64,000 bases of DNA, from positions 1 through 64,000 of the forward strand of contig JAACTB010000009.1 of the NCBI GenBank assembly GCA_009993605.1. Direction: 5' to 3'. Source of the DNA: Erythrobacter sp. (GTDB lineage Bacteria; Pseudomonadota; Alphaproteobacteria; Sphingomonadales; Sphingomonadaceae). Below are positions 1 to 8,206 of the stretch, piece after piece; positions within the stretch are counted from its first letter, which is position 1, and the number at the start of each line of letters is the position of its first letter. The notes below the pieces were generated by a model. That model did not search any database. It saw nothing but the letters and a program-made list of their open reading frames with translations, and was not told where the DNA came from. The position numbers and the translations under genes are program-made.

Positions 1-115
1 AATCGAAGCGCGCCTCGCCGGTCTTGCCCCGGCTCGCCACCCAGACGGGGACCACGCACAAAGTCACGAGAACCGCAATCGACGCGATCCATTCGACCGG
101 ACCCCAGCCTAGCAC
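1..115 (-). CDS. N-terminal fragment of a probable small membrane protein
   Basis: The reading frame runs off the left window edge. I place the start at a GTG seven bases after a GGAGG motif that lies inside the last gatA codons, so the gene overlaps the gatA stop by a few bases. The visible ~38 residues begin VLGWGPVEW and contain a hydrophobic stretch ([18 protein letters not shown]) that looks like a membrane segment or signal anchor. Coupling to gatA suggests the same operon. The family cannot be recognised from this fragment, and a GTG one codon further upstream is also possible. Confidence 0.5.
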   Translation of the reverse strand, partial: MLGWGPVEWIASIAVLVTLCVVPVWVASRGKTGEARFD

Positions 116-1593
116 CACCAGGCCTCCGGCTTCGCCGCGAACCCAGCACGCTGTTCGATCGCGAGGCCTGCGTTCAGCACGCCCTGTTCGTCGAAAGGCT
201 TGCCCACGATCTGGAGGCCCAGCGGCAGACCGTCCGAATTCAGACCAGCGGGCACGCTCATCGCCGGAAGCCCTGCGAGGCTGGCGGGCACGGCGAAGAC
301 GTCGTTCAGATACATCGTCAGCGGATCGTCGTTGAGCGATCCCAGCGGGAAGCTCGCCGTCGGCGTGGTGGGCGCGAGGATCGCGTCGCATTGCGACCAT
401 GCGTTCTCGAAATCCCTGGCGACAAGCGCGCGGACCTTCTGGGCCTGCGTGTAATAGGCGTCGTAGAAACCCGCGCTCAAAACATAGGTGCCGATCAGGA
501 TGCGGCGCTTGACCTCGTCTCCGAACCCGTCGGCGCGCGTGGCGGCGTACATGTCCTGCAGGCCCGCCCCATCCGGCAGGTCGCGCAGGCCGTAGCGAAC
601 GCCGTCATAACGAGCGAGATTGCTGGAGGCTTCGGCGGGCGCAATGATGTAATAGGCGGGCAGCGCGTATTTGGTGTGGGGCAGCGAAATATCGACGATC
701 TCGGCACCCGCATCGCGCAGCCATTCCTTGCCCTGCTCCCAGCTTGCGAGGATTTCCGCGTCGGTCCCGTCCATGCGATATTCGCGCGGAATGCCGATGC
801 GCTTGCCCTTGAGATCGGCATCGAGCGCGGCTTCCCAGTTCGGCACCTCCATATCGAGGCTGGTCGCATCCTTGGGATCGAAACCGGCCATCGCTTCGAG
901 CATGATGGCGCAGTCTTCGACGCTGCGCGCCATAGGCCCGGCCTGATCGAGGCTGCTGGCGAAAGCGACGACGCCCCAGCGGCTGCACCGGCCATAGGTC
1001 GGCTTGATGCCGGTAATGCCAGTAAAGGCGGCGGGCTGGCGGATCGAACCGCCGGTGTCGGTACCCGTGGCCGCCGGCGCAATGCGCGCAGCGACGGCTG
1101 CCGAAGAGCCACCGGAGGAGCCGCCGGGGCTCATCGCCGCGTTGGTGCCCGCCTTTTTCCAGGGCGAGGAGACATTGGCGAAATAGCTGGTCTCGTTCGA
1201 CGATCCCATCGCGAACTGGTCGAGATTGAGCTTGCCGAGCATCCCCGCGCCCGCGTCCCACAATTTCTGCGAGACCGTGCTTTCGTAGCGCGGAACGAAG
1301 CCTTCGAGGATGTGGCTGGCGGCAGTGGTCTGCACGCCATCGGTGCAGAACAGATCCTTCATGCCGATGGGCACGCCGCCCATTTTTCCCAAATCCTCGC
1401 CCTTGGCGCGTTTGGCATCGACAGAGTCGGCGGAGGCCAGCGCATGATCGGGCGTGGCGACGATGAAGGCGTTCAGCTCGCTCGCCTTCTCGACGGCGGC
1501 GTTGAACGCCTCGGCGGCTTCGCGTGCAGTGAAATCACCCTTGGCGATGCCGTCGCGCAGGGCCTTTACGCCCAGTTCGGTCAGGTCGGTCAT
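109..1593 (-). CDS. gatA: Asp-tRNA(Asn)/Glu-tRNA(Gln) amidotransferase subunit A
   Basis: This is the glutamine amidase subunit of the GatCAB complex. It releases ammonia for conversion of Glu-tRNA(Gln) or Asp-tRNA(Asn) to the amidated form, in the cytoplasm. The 494-residue length is normal. The amidase-signature Ser-cisSer-Lys triad is visible: Lys in GMKDLF near residue 79, the cis-Ser in the SPGGSSGGS loop near 159, and the nucleophile Ser in [10 protein letters not shown] near 183. The start follows the gatC stop by one base, so gatC and gatA are translated together. gatB is not in the window. Confidence 0.97.
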   Translation of the reverse strand: MTDLTELGVKALRDGIAKGDFTAREAAEAFNAAVEKASELNAFIVATPDHALASADSVDAKRAKGEDLGKMGGVPIGMKDLFCTDGVQTTAASHILEGFVPRYESTVSQKLWDAGAGMLGKLNLDQFAMGSSNETSYFANVSSPWKKAGTNAAMSPGGSSGGSSAAVAARIAPAATGTDTGGSIRQPAAFTGITGIKPTYGRCSRWGVVAFASSLDQAGPMARSVEDCAIMLEAMAGFDPKDATSLDMEVPNWEAALDADLKGKRIGIPREYRMDGTDAEILASWEQGKEWLRDAGAEIVDISLPHTKYALPAYYIIAPAEASSNLARYDGVRYGLRDLPDGAGLQDMYAATRADGFGDEVKRRILIGTYVLSAGFYDAYYTQAQKVRALVARDFENAWSQCDAILAPTTPTASFPLGSLNDDPLTMYLNDVFAVPASLAGLPAMSVPAGLNSDGLPLGLQIVGKPFDEQGVLNAGLAIEQRAGFAAKPEAWWC

Positions 1594-1594
1594 A

Positions 1595-1897
1595 TTATTC
1601 GATCACCTTGGGCACGCCGAAGAAGCCGTGCTCGGCGGCGGGTGCGTTAGCCAGCACATCCTCGCGGCGGCCACCGGCGGTCTGGGGGATGGCGTCGACC
1701 TCGTCGTCGCGCAGGCGGAGCGTGTTGGGGATGACGGCCGTCATCGGCTCCACCCCGGTCACGTCGACCTCGCCCAATTGCTCCACCCAATCGAGGATGT
1801 TGTTGAGTTCGGGCACCATGTTGTCGAGCGCATCGCCGCCCATACGGATGCGCGCCAGGGAGGCGATCTTCGCCACTTCGTCTCGTGTAACCGACAT
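1595..1897 (-). CDS. gatC: Asp-tRNA(Asn)/Glu-tRNA(Gln) amidotransferase subunit C
   Basis: This small subunit wraps around GatA and GatB and stabilises the amidotransferase. The ORF track extends upstream to 2020, but the extra 41 residues are basic low-complexity sequence. The ATG giving [17 protein letters not shown] produces the usual ~100-residue protein. Family marks include the N-terminal helix [10 protein letters not shown], the [11 protein letters not shown] segment and the VEPMTAVIP and LRDDEV loops. It sits directly upstream of gatA with a one-base gap and 55 bases after the FKBP gene. Confidence 0.95.
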   Translation of the reverse strand: MSVTRDEVAKIASLARIRMGGDALDNMVPELNNILDWVEQLGEVDVTGVEPMTAVIPNTLRLRDDEVDAIPQTAGGRREDVLANAPAAEHGFFGVPKVIE

Positions 1898-1952
1898 GTG
1901 CGCCGCGTTAGCCGCGCGGCACCCTGCCTTCAAGACTTTCGACGCGCGCCGC

Positions 1953-2555
1953 TTATTGCGCGGGGGCCGGCGGGGGAGGCGGAGCGGCCCCCTGCTCGGC
2001 ACCGGGGGCGCCCGGGGCACCGGGCGCGCCGCCCTGCTGCATCTGGAGCGTCTGTTGCAGGGCCTGAAGCCGCTGTTCGAAATCCGCCGTGCTCATCGAT
2101 TCGATCAGCTCGACTTCGAAGATCAGCGGCGAATTGGGCGGGATCGGCGAACCGGGAGGCGGTTCGGCACCATAGCCCTGATCGCCGGGAATGGTCAGGC
2201 GATACGTGCCACCCGGCTGCATCTGCTGAACGCCTTCGGAAAAGGCCGGGAGCATCCGGTCGAGCGGCAGCGGCGTGCCTTCGGGGAAGATGCCCTGCAC
2301 CGGCAGCGGAATATCCTGCGATTCGTCGAACACCGTGCCATCGGGCAACGTGCCCTTGTAGCGGACGAAGACCACGTCGCTCGGCCCCGGCATCGCGCCC
2401 GAACCCGCGGTCAATTCCTCGAGATCGAGACCCTGCGGGATCGCCGCCCAGGCGAGCCCGGCCCCGAACACGATCGCGGCGAGAATGCCGAACCACAATT
2501 TGGTCAGCGAGCCCTTGGCGATGGGCTGGAGGGGAACGCGGGTGATCTCGGTCAT
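1953..2555 (-). CDS. membrane-anchored FKBP-type peptidyl-prolyl cis-trans isomerase
   Basis: The protein should catalyse proline cis-trans isomerisation on folding envelope proteins. An N-terminal membrane segment ([19 protein letters not shown], near residues 20-38) anchors an FKBP domain showing [31 protein letters not shown] and [15 protein letters not shown]. The C-terminus is a short helix followed by a Pro/Ala/Gly-rich tail. The track starts at a TTG at 2573. I prefer the ATG six codons later, which has an AGGA motif about ten bases upstream. It lies upstream of gatC on the same strand and may share its transcript. Confidence 0.9.
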   Translation of the reverse strand: MTEITRVPLQPIAKGSLTKLWFGILAAIVFGAGLAWAAIPQGLDLEELTAGSGAMPGPSDVVFVRYKGTLPDGTVFDESQDIPLPVQGIFPEGTPLPLDRMLPAFSEGVQQMQPGGTYRLTIPGDQGYGAEPPPGSPIPPNSPLIFEVELIESMSTADFEQRLQALQQTLQMQQGGAPGAPGAPGAEQGAAPPPPPAPAQ

Positions 2556-2626
2556 GAAAACACTGTCCTGCAAATGGCCTGCAAACGGCCTGCAATGACC
2601 CCTAAACGGTTCGGGGCCCGATATGC

Positions 2627-2652
2627 AAAAGGGCGCGGATGGCTCCGCGCCC
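2627..2652 (-). terminator. Rho-independent terminator of rpsU
   Basis: Read on the minus strand, a perfect 9-bp stem (GGGCGCGGA with TCCGCGCCC) and a 4-base loop are followed directly by TTTT. It lies about 30 bases after the rpsU stop, separating rpsU from the FKBP-gatCA genes. Confidence 0.85.
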
Positions 2653-2684
2653 TCATGGCTTTTCTACGCTAGGCGCGCAACGGG

Positions 2685-2891
2685 TTACTTGATCCCGTCG
2701 CGTTCCATCCGCTTGCGCTCCATCTTGCGGGCGCGGCGCACGGCGGCGGCCTTTTCCCGGGCGCGCTTCTCGCTCGGCTTTTCGTAATGGCGGCGCAGCT
2801 TCATTTCGCGATACACACCCTCGCGCTGCAGCTTCTTCTTGAGCGCGCGCAGGGCCTGATCGACATTGTTATCGCGAACCATGATCTGCAT
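2685..2891 (-). CDS. rpsU: 30S ribosomal protein S21
   Basis: S21 is a small basic protein of the 30S subunit involved in translation initiation. The 68-residue product starting [31 protein letters not shown] is the alphaproteobacterial form, with a Lys/Arg-rich helical C-terminus. The longer track ORF adds about 59 residues of non-conserved sequence and is rejected. The gene is monocistronic: a strong terminator follows it and the divergent crcB operon lies 221 bases upstream. Confidence 0.96.
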   Translation of the reverse strand: MQIMVRDNNVDQALRALKKKLQREGVYREMKLRRHYEKPSEKRAREKAAAVRRARKMERKRMERDGIK

Positions 2892-3112
2892 AAAACTTCG
2901 ATACCTCGACTTACGGGCCAGAGCCCGCCATGCGGGGTTCGCCTCCTTGAAACGGTTTCGCCAGACTAACGAAAAACGCGCCGAATCCGTTCCGGATCGG
3001 CTCGACCGGCGCGCTGTTACGGATTCGCGAGCGAAAAGGCAAGCCGCTACATGCTCGAAAAGCCGCATCAGCCGGGATGACGGCTGTCCCGCTTGCCGCT
3101 AGGGAGGGCTCC

Positions 3113-3532
3113 ATGTCGACTGTCACTGCCTTTTCTCCCCTCGTCGCCTCGCTGCATGTCGCCATCGGCGGCGCGGTGGGCGCGGTTCTGCGCTACCAGA
3201 CCGGACGCGCGATGACCGCCTGGCTCGGCGCGCCCGCAATGTCGGTGTTCCCCTGGGCAACCCTGGCCGTGAACGCGCTCGGCAGCCTCTTGATGGGGAT
3301 GCTCGCGGGCTGGCTGGTGCGCCATGGGCAAGCTGGCAGCGAACAATTGCGCCTGCTGCTCGGCGTCGGCCTCTTGGGCGGCTTCACCACTTTCAGCGCC
3401 TTCAGCCTCGAAATGGTGCTGCTGATCGAGCGCGGGCAATTCGCCATCGCGGGGCTCTACGCGATCCTGTCCTTCGCGCTGGGGATCAGCGCGCTCCTGT
3501 TCGGGCTCGTCGTGATGAGGAATTTCGCATGA
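3113..3532 (+). CDS. crcB: fluoride exporter CrcB/FluC
   Basis: This is a small dual-topology fluoride channel of the inner membrane. The 139-residue protein has four hydrophobic segments and the family signatures GGAVGAVLRY, TLAVNALGS and GFTTFSAFSLE. The chosen ATG has a GGAGGG motif just upstream, whereas the earlier in-frame start at 3077 has none. It is the first gene of a tightly packed operon and overlaps the next gene by four bases (ATGA). No fluoride riboswitch was recognised upstream. Confidence 0.95.
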   Translation: MSTVTAFSPLVASLHVAIGGAVGAVLRYQTGRAMTAWLGAPAMSVFPWATLAVNALGSLLMGMLAGWLVRHGQAGSEQLRLLLGVGLLGGFTTFSAFSLEMVLLIERGQFAIAGLYAILSFALGISALLFGLVVMRNFA

Positions 3533-4728
3533 GCGGGCAGGACAAGAAAAGCTCGGACGAGGTGCGCCAGTTCGTGGTCGCAGCCGATGACGACGGGATC
3601 CGGCTCGATCGCTGGTTCAAGCGGCACCTGACCCAGATCGGCTTCGCCACGGTCGGCAAATGGGCTCGCACCGGGCAGATCCGCGTCGACGGCAAGCGCG
3701 CCAAGCCCGACGACCGGCTCGTCACCGGGCAGCAAATCCGCGTGCCTCCGGGCGGCGAGACGGCGAACCGTCCGCCGCGCGAGCGCCGCCCGCTCGGCGC
3801 GGAGGAGCTTTCGCTGGCCGAGGACATGGTGGTGCTTGAGACCAAGGCCGCCATCGTCCTCAACAAGCCCCCCGGCCTCGCCACCCAGGGCGGCACCAAG
3901 ACGACGCGCCATGTCGACGGGTTGCTCGATGCCTATGCGGGCGAGGACGATCCGCGTCCGCGCCTCGTCCACCGGCTCGACAAGGATACCAGCGGCATTC
4001 TCCTGATCGCACGCACGCCCGGCAGCGCGGCGTTCTTTTCCAAGCGGTTTTCGGGGCGCAGCGCCAAGAAGGTCTATTGGGCTCTGGTGGTCGGCGTGCC
4101 CGACATCCGCGAAGGCACGATCGACGCCCCCCTCGCCAAGCAACCGGGCACGGGCGGCGAGAAGATGCATGTCGATCACGAAGGGGGCCAGCCTGCCAAG
4201 ACGCGCTATCGCGTGGTCGAGACGGCGGGCAAGAAAGCCGCCTGGCTCGAACTGGAGCCGCTGACCGGGCGCACCCACCAGCTGCGCGTCCATTGCGCGG
4301 CGATGGGCCATCCGATCGTGGGCGACGGAAAATATGGCGGGCAGGATGCCTTCCTCACCGGGTCGATCAGCCGCAAGATGCACCTACACGCGCGCCGCCT
4401 GATCATCGACGAGCCCGGCGGCGGAACGGTGGATGCGACCGCCGAGCTGCCCGAGCATTTCGCCGGCTCGATGGAGCAGCTGGGCTTCGATCTCTCGGCG
4501 AGCGATGCGGCTCCCTTGCGCGAGGATACGGTGCCCCGATCGCGCGAGGAGAAGAAACAGGCCGCGCGCCAGCACGCCAAGCAATATCGCAAGGCCCGGC
4601 GGGGCGAGCGCAAGACGCGCGTGACGTCCAAACCGGGCAAAACCGGAAAGGCCGCGACGAAGCCCGGCGGACGATCTGGCTCCAAACCCGCTTCCAAGCC
4701 TGCTTCCAGGCCGAAACCCAAGCGCTGA
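3529..4728 (+). CDS. RluC/RluD-type ribosomal large-subunit pseudouridine synthase
   Basis: The enzyme isomerises uridines in 23S rRNA. An N-terminal S4-like RNA-binding region (residues ~15-70, IRLDRWFKRHL) precedes the catalytic domain with the RluA-family motif RLVHRLDKDTSGILLIA, whose Asp is the catalytic residue, and GRTHQLRVH further on. The 399-residue length includes a C-terminal tail very rich in Lys, Arg, Ser and Pro (KPASKPASRPKPKR), which is probably disordered and RNA-contacting. RluC is the best guess, but the exact target uridines cannot be read from sequence. Confidence 0.9.
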   Translation: MSGQDKKSSDEVRQFVVAADDDGIRLDRWFKRHLTQIGFATVGKWARTGQIRVDGKRAKPDDRLVTGQQIRVPPGGETANRPPRERRPLGAEELSLAEDMVVLETKAAIVLNKPPGLATQGGTKTTRHVDGLLDAYAGEDDPRPRLVHRLDKDTSGILLIARTPGSAAFFSKRFSGRSAKKVYWALVVGVPDIREGTIDAPLAKQPGTGGEKMHVDHEGGQPAKTRYRVVETAGKKAAWLELEPLTGRTHQLRVHCAAMGHPIVGDGKYGGQDAFLTGSISRKMHLHARRLIIDEPGGGTVDATAELPEHFAGSMEQLGFDLSASDAAPLREDTVPRSREEKKQAARQHAKQYRKARRGERKTRVTSKPGKTGKAATKPGGRSGSKPASKPASRPKPKR

Positions 4729-5327
4729 TGCATCCCAATCCGCTCTTCCGCAGCGATGATCGCGCCGGGATGGCCGCTCTGGTCGATACGATCGGGTTCG
4801 GCATGATCTTCGCGCAGGCCCCGATCGGACCGCGCGTGGTCCACACGCCGCTCGTCATGGCGGGCGAGGATCGGGTGCGGTTCCACATCTCGCGCGCCAA
4901 TGCGCTGGCGGGCCATCTCGACGGGGCGAGCGCGCTGGCCGTCGTCAACGGGCCGGACGGCTATATCAGCCCGCGCTGGTACGCGGATCGCGATACCGTG
5001 CCGACCTGGGATTACGTCGCGCTGGAAATGGAAGGGCCGGTGCGCACGCTCGCGCACGATGAACTCGAGAGCTTCCTCAACGCGCTCATCGCTCGCTCCG
5101 AAGCGCGGCTCGAAGGCGAGCCGTGGCTGGCCGAGGAAACCAGCGCGGAGATCTGGACGCGATTGCTGCGCGGGATATGCGGTTTCGAAATGACCGTGAC
5201 CGAGTGGCGGCCCACCTACAAGCTGTCGCAAAAGAACAGCGAGGCCGACCGCGCGCGCATCGCCGACGGGCTGATGGCCGCGGGAAATCGCGCTTTGGCC
5301 GAGGTGATGGAGGCGGTCCCCGCATGA
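4728..5327 (+). CDS. PaiB-like FMN-binding protein
   Basis: The start ATG shares one base with the preceding stop, giving 199 residues (MHPNPLFRSDDRAGMAALV). This is the split-barrel flavin-binding fold often named FMN-binding negative transcriptional regulator or PaiB. Visible family features are HTPLVMAGEDRVRFHISRAN near the middle, VVNGPDGYISPRWY and the C-terminal TEWRPTYKLSQKNSEADR. No DNA-binding domain is evident, so an oxidoreductase role is as likely as regulation. It is embedded between a pseudouridine synthase and a HAD hydrolase with overlapping ends. Confidence 0.8.
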   Translation: MHPNPLFRSDDRAGMAALVDTIGFGMIFAQAPIGPRVVHTPLVMAGEDRVRFHISRANALAGHLDGASALAVVNGPDGYISPRWYADRDTVPTWDYVALEMEGPVRTLAHDELESFLNALIARSEARLEGEPWLAEETSAEIWTRLLRGICGFEMTVTEWRPTYKLSQKNSEADRARIADGLMAAGNRALAEVMEAVPA

Positions 5328-5989
5328 CGCGCGCTGCGACGACCTGCGTCATCTTCGATTGCGACGGGACGCTGGTGGATGGCCAGGCCTCGATCTGCAA
5401 GGCGATGGAGGCGGCTTTCGCAGGCGCCGCTCTTGCCGCGCCCAGCCGCAATGCGATCCGGCGGATCGTCGGCCTCAGCCTGCCCCAGGCCCTGCGCGAC
5501 CTGGCGCCCGATGCGAGCGACGACCAGCGCGCCATCGTGGTCGATTGCTACAAGACCGCCTTTCGCACCGCACGCACCGAAGGAAGGCTCCACGAACCGC
5601 TGTTCGACGGGATGGAGGACTTACTGCGCCGCCTTCACGGGCGCGGCATCACGCTCGGCGTGGCGACGGGAAAGAGCGACCGGGGCCTTTCCTCCTGCCT
5701 CAAAACGCATGGCATCGCGGACCTGTTCATTACGCTCCAGACCGCCGATCGCCATCCTTCCAAGCCCGATCCCACCATGCTGGAAGCCGCCCTGTTCGAA
5801 GCGGGCGCCACGGCGGACCAGGCCGTGATGGTGGGCGATACCAGTTTCGACATGGAGATGGCGCGCGCTGCGGGCGTGCGCGCGATCGGAGTGTCCTGGG
5901 GCTATCACGCGCCTGCCGAATTGCTGGAATACGGCGCCTGCGGAGTGGCCGATACGATGGCCGAGCTGGAGACGCTGATCGATGGCTGA
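5324..5989 (+). CDS. HAD-superfamily phosphatase (phosphoglycolate-phosphatase-like)
   Basis: This is a cytoplasmic phosphohydrolase of HAD subfamily IA. Motif I is FDCDGTLVDG near residues 11-20, motif II is the VATGKS region, motif III is the Lys in HPSKPDPTML, and motif IV is MVGDTSFDMEMARAAG. The start ATG overlaps the previous stop by four bases, which explains why the longer track ORF is rejected. Substrate is unknown. In related genomes such genes commonly sit between rluC and an ATP12 gene, as here. Confidence 0.88.
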   Translation: MTRAATTCVIFDCDGTLVDGQASICKAMEAAFAGAALAAPSRNAIRRIVGLSLPQALRDLAPDASDDQRAIVVDCYKTAFRTARTEGRLHEPLFDGMEDLLRRLHGRGITLGVATGKSDRGLSSCLKTHGIADLFITLQTADRHPSKPDPTMLEAALFEAGATADQAVMVGDTSFDMEMARAAGVRAIGVSWGYHAPAELLEYGACGVADTMAELETLIDG

Positions 5990-6206
5990 CGAGAAGGCTG
6001 GCCGCGATCCCGCGATCGGTCGCTATTATCTCATCCAGCTCCTGCGCCTCGCCTGTGCGGGCGTGGTGCTGATCGGCGGTATGATCATGACGGGCCGGAT
6101 CGCCGCACCCGAATGGCTCGGCGGGATCGTCCTGGTGGCGGGCGCGGTGGGGTTCTTCACGCTCCCCAACCGCCTCGCCCGCCGTTGGAGGACGCCCGAG
6201 ATATGA
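5982..6206 (+). CDS. small two-helix membrane protein
   Basis: The 74-residue product has two hydrophobic segments (LIQLLRLACAGVVLIGGMIM and WLGGIVLVAGAVGFFTLPNRLARRW) and a basic C-terminus. It overlaps the HAD gene by eight bases and the ATP12 gene by four, so it is very likely translated as part of this operon. Its position next to ATP12, an ATP-synthase assembly factor, could hint at a membrane-complex role, but that is inference. I do not recognise a named family. Confidence 0.75.
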   Translation: MADEKAGRDPAIGRYYLIQLLRLACAGVVLIGGMIMTGRIAAPEWLGGIVLVAGAVGFFTLPNRLARRWRTPEI

Positions 6207-6898
6207 AGCGGTTCTACAAGAACGTGACCGTCGCACCGCAGGATGGCGGCTATGCCGTCCTCCTCGACGGGCGGCCGATCCGGACGCAGGGTGGCGGCAA
6301 GCCGCAGATCGTACCGAGCGAGGCGTTGGCGCGGGCACTGGCAAAGGAATGGGCGGATCAGGGCGAGACCATCGACCCCGCCCGCTTCGTCGCGCGCGAT
6401 ATGGCCGATCACGCCATCGACACGATCGCGCCCGATCCGTCGGCGGTGGTGGAGAAGCTGCTCGCTTATGCCGAGACCGATACGCTGTGCTATCGCGCCG
6501 ATCCCGACGAGGCCTTCTGGCACCGCCAGCAAGAGGTGTGGGAGCCGCTGGTTCTCGCATTGGAGCAGCGCGAGGGCGTGCGGCTGGAACGGGTGTGCGG
6601 GATCGTCCATCGGCCGCTGAAACGCGAAACGCTGGACCGGTTGCGCGCCCTCCTCGCTGCGATGGATCCGTTCACGCTGGCCGCGCTGGAGAACCTGACC
6701 GGCCTCGCCGCCTCGCTCACCATCGGCCTCGCCGCGCTGCAGCCCGAGGCGGATGCGGACGCGCTGTGGGATGCCGCCAATCTCGAGGAGGATTGGCAGA
6801 TTGAACGCTGGGGCGAGGACGAGGAAGCCGCAGAACGCCGTGCCCATCGTCGCGACAGCTTCCTCGCGGCCCGCGATTTCGCCCGCGCGCTCGACTGA
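6203..6898 (+). CDS. ATP12-family F1-ATPase assembly chaperone
   Basis: ATP12 proteins protect the F1 alpha subunit before assembly and are found in mitochondria and Alphaproteobacteria. The 231-residue protein begins MKRFYKNVTVAPQDGGYAVLLDGRPIRT and carries the family blocks ALAKEWADQGE, ARDMADHAIDTI, ETDTLCYRA and LTGLAASLTIGLA. The ATG overlaps the upstream stop by four bases. It closes the six-gene operon; a long palindrome follows 15 bases after the stop. Confidence 0.92.
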   Translation: MKRFYKNVTVAPQDGGYAVLLDGRPIRTQGGGKPQIVPSEALARALAKEWADQGETIDPARFVARDMADHAIDTIAPDPSAVVEKLLAYAETDTLCYRADPDEAFWHRQQEVWEPLVLALEQREGVRLERVCGIVHRPLKRETLDRLRALLAAMDPFTLAALENLTGLAASLTIGLAALQPEADADALWDAANLEEDWQIERWGEDEEAAERRAHRRDSFLAARDFARALD

Positions 6899-6912
6899 TC
6901 GTCAACCGGCCG

Positions 6913-6942
6913 CTTGCCGATTACAATCTTGTAATTGGCAAG
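6913..6942. repeat. 30-bp near-perfect palindrome between ATP12 and the PRTase gene
   Basis: Arms CTTGCCGATTACAA and TTGTAATTGGCAAG face each other across two bases, with one mismatch (a G-T wobble in RNA). It starts 15 bases after the ATP12 stop and ends 65 bases before the PRTase start. No T-run follows on the plus strand, so it is not a classical terminator. A dimeric repressor operator for the PRTase-SLOG pair, or an RNA stem, are both possible. Confidence 0.7.
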
Positions 6943-7007
6943 GCCGCGCCTCCTGAGCCTACTGCCCTGCCCTTTGTTGCGGACGATGGTCCGGGAAAGG
7001 GTTGCAG

Positions 7008-7607
7008 ATGCAAGTGGATGTCAGAAAGATTTTTGGCCCGTGGAAGGACGGCTATCTCCTCGATCGGCATATCGTTCACAGCGAATATCTCGGCGAAGAC
7101 GAAGACGGCAAACCGCAATTCGACAACACGCGTTCGGAAGCGGGCGAGGCGCTGTTCCAGCTGAAATACCGTTCGGACTGGTCGCAGGTCAAAATCATCG
7201 CCCAGGCGCTTTTCGACGACATCATTCCCAATCTTCCGAAGATCGATCTGATCGTGCCGGTCCCCGCGTCCACCGCCCGTACCCGCCAGCCGGTGGACGA
7301 GATCGCGGAGGCGCTGGGCCAGCTCGCAGGAGTTCCCGTGAGCACGACACTCGTGCAGGCGAAGCCGCCATCGGCGGATGCGAAGCCGCTCAAGAACCTC
7401 GTCACCAAGGAGGAAAAAGACGCCGCTTTGCAGGGGCGCTTCTCGATCGATGTCTCGGTGCCGGTTCCCAAGGACGCGACCGTCGTCGTGGTCGACGATC
7501 TGTTCGCCACCGGCGCGTCGATGGGGGCTATCTGCACCCTCTTGCAAACGCATCCGAAGGTGGCGAGTGTCTATGCCGTCGCCGTCACCAAGACAGGAAA
7601 AGCATGA
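7008..7607 (+). CDS. ComF-like phosphoribosyltransferase of a two-gene unit
   Basis: The 199-residue protein has a type I phosphoribosyltransferase core. VPVPASTARTRQ near 83-94 fits the segment after the first strand, and VVVVDDLFATGAS near 159-171 is the PRPP-binding loop. The KYRSDW region resembles ComF proteins, but the ComF zinc-binding N-terminus is absent. The ATG at 7008 has an AAGGG motif eight bases upstream; a TTG at 7002 is less likely. The gene overlaps the next by four bases. The base or nucleotide handled is unknown; the partner suggests nucleotide processing or signalling. Confidence 0.8.
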   Translation: MQVDVRKIFGPWKDGYLLDRHIVHSEYLGEDEDGKPQFDNTRSEAGEALFQLKYRSDWSQVKIIAQALFDDIIPNLPKIDLIVPVPASTARTRQPVDEIAEALGQLAGVPVSTTLVQAKPPSADAKPLKNLVTKEEKDAALQGRFSIDVSVPVPKDATVVVVDDLFATGASMGAICTLLQTHPKVASVYAVAVTKTGKA

Positions 7608-8158
7608 CCACAGTCTTCATCGCCGGATCGATCGCGATCAAGCGCCTGCACGACAAGGTGCGGCAGCGGATCGACAGGGCGGTGACGGGCGGCCTGTCCG
7701 TCGTCGTCGGCGATGCCGACGGCGCGGATACGGCGATTCAGCAATATCTGATGATGCTCAATGCCGAAAATGTCACGGTCTATTGCAGCGGAGAGGAACC
7801 GCGCAATAATTTGGGTGAATGGACGGTCAACCGGGTATTTCCCAGCGCCGCGCCGGGCACGCGCACCTTCTTCACCGCCAAGGACATCGAAATGGCGCAG
7901 GACGCCGATTACGGGCTGATGATCTGGGACAGCAAGAGCACCGGCACGCTCAGCAACGTCATGGAATTGCTGGCGCAGGAGAAGAAATCCGTCGTCTTCG
8001 TCAACAAGGTCAAAAGCTTCGTCAACGTCGCGTCCGTCGCGGATCTGCACGATCTGCTGACGCATATGTCGGATCATGCGCGCCAGAAGGCGGAGACGAA
8101 GATCAAGCTTTCAAAGCGCGTGGCAGCGCTGGGGCAGATGCAGCCCTCGTTCCTCTGA
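7604..8158 (+). CDS. SLOG-like Rossmann-fold nucleotide-processing protein
   Basis: The 184-residue protein starts with MTTVFIAGS and has a glycine-rich loop VVVGDADGADTAIQQYL near residues 33-49. Later DADYGLMIWDSKSTGTLSNV near 100-119 matches the pattern of SLOG/YspA-type (DprA/LOG superfamily) domains, which bind nucleotides or nucleotide sugars. The C-terminus is a charged helix. Translation is coupled to the PRTase by an ATGA overlap. No transmembrane segment or effector domain is seen. The fold assignment is from motif pattern only; the substrate is unknown. Confidence 0.6.
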   Translation: MTTVFIAGSIAIKRLHDKVRQRIDRAVTGGLSVVVGDADGADTAIQQYLMMLNAENVTVYCSGEEPRNNLGEWTVNRVFPSAAPGTRTFFTAKDIEMAQDADYGLMIWDSKSTGTLSNVMELLAQEKKSVVFVNKVKSFVNVASVADLHDLLTHMSDHARQKAETKIKLSKRVAALGQMQPSFL

Positions 8159-8206
8159 CAGGGTGCGCCGCCGGGTCACGCTGATCCGGCGCGCCGTCTC
8201 CGATTG

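Noticed and set aside
391-1650. 419-residue plus-strand ORF opposite gatA
   Set aside because: It is antisense to a clearly conserved gatA, has low-complexity Arg/Gly/Ala composition and no recognisable motif.
6913-6942. Palindrome as a Rho-independent terminator of the ATP12 operon
   Set aside because: The stem is long enough but no T-run follows on either side in the right place, so I list it as a repeat or candidate operator instead.
8159-8206. Hairpin between the convergent SLOG-like and lipoprotein genes
   Set aside because: The GC-rich arms pair only imperfectly and no T-run follows, so it cannot be called a terminator.
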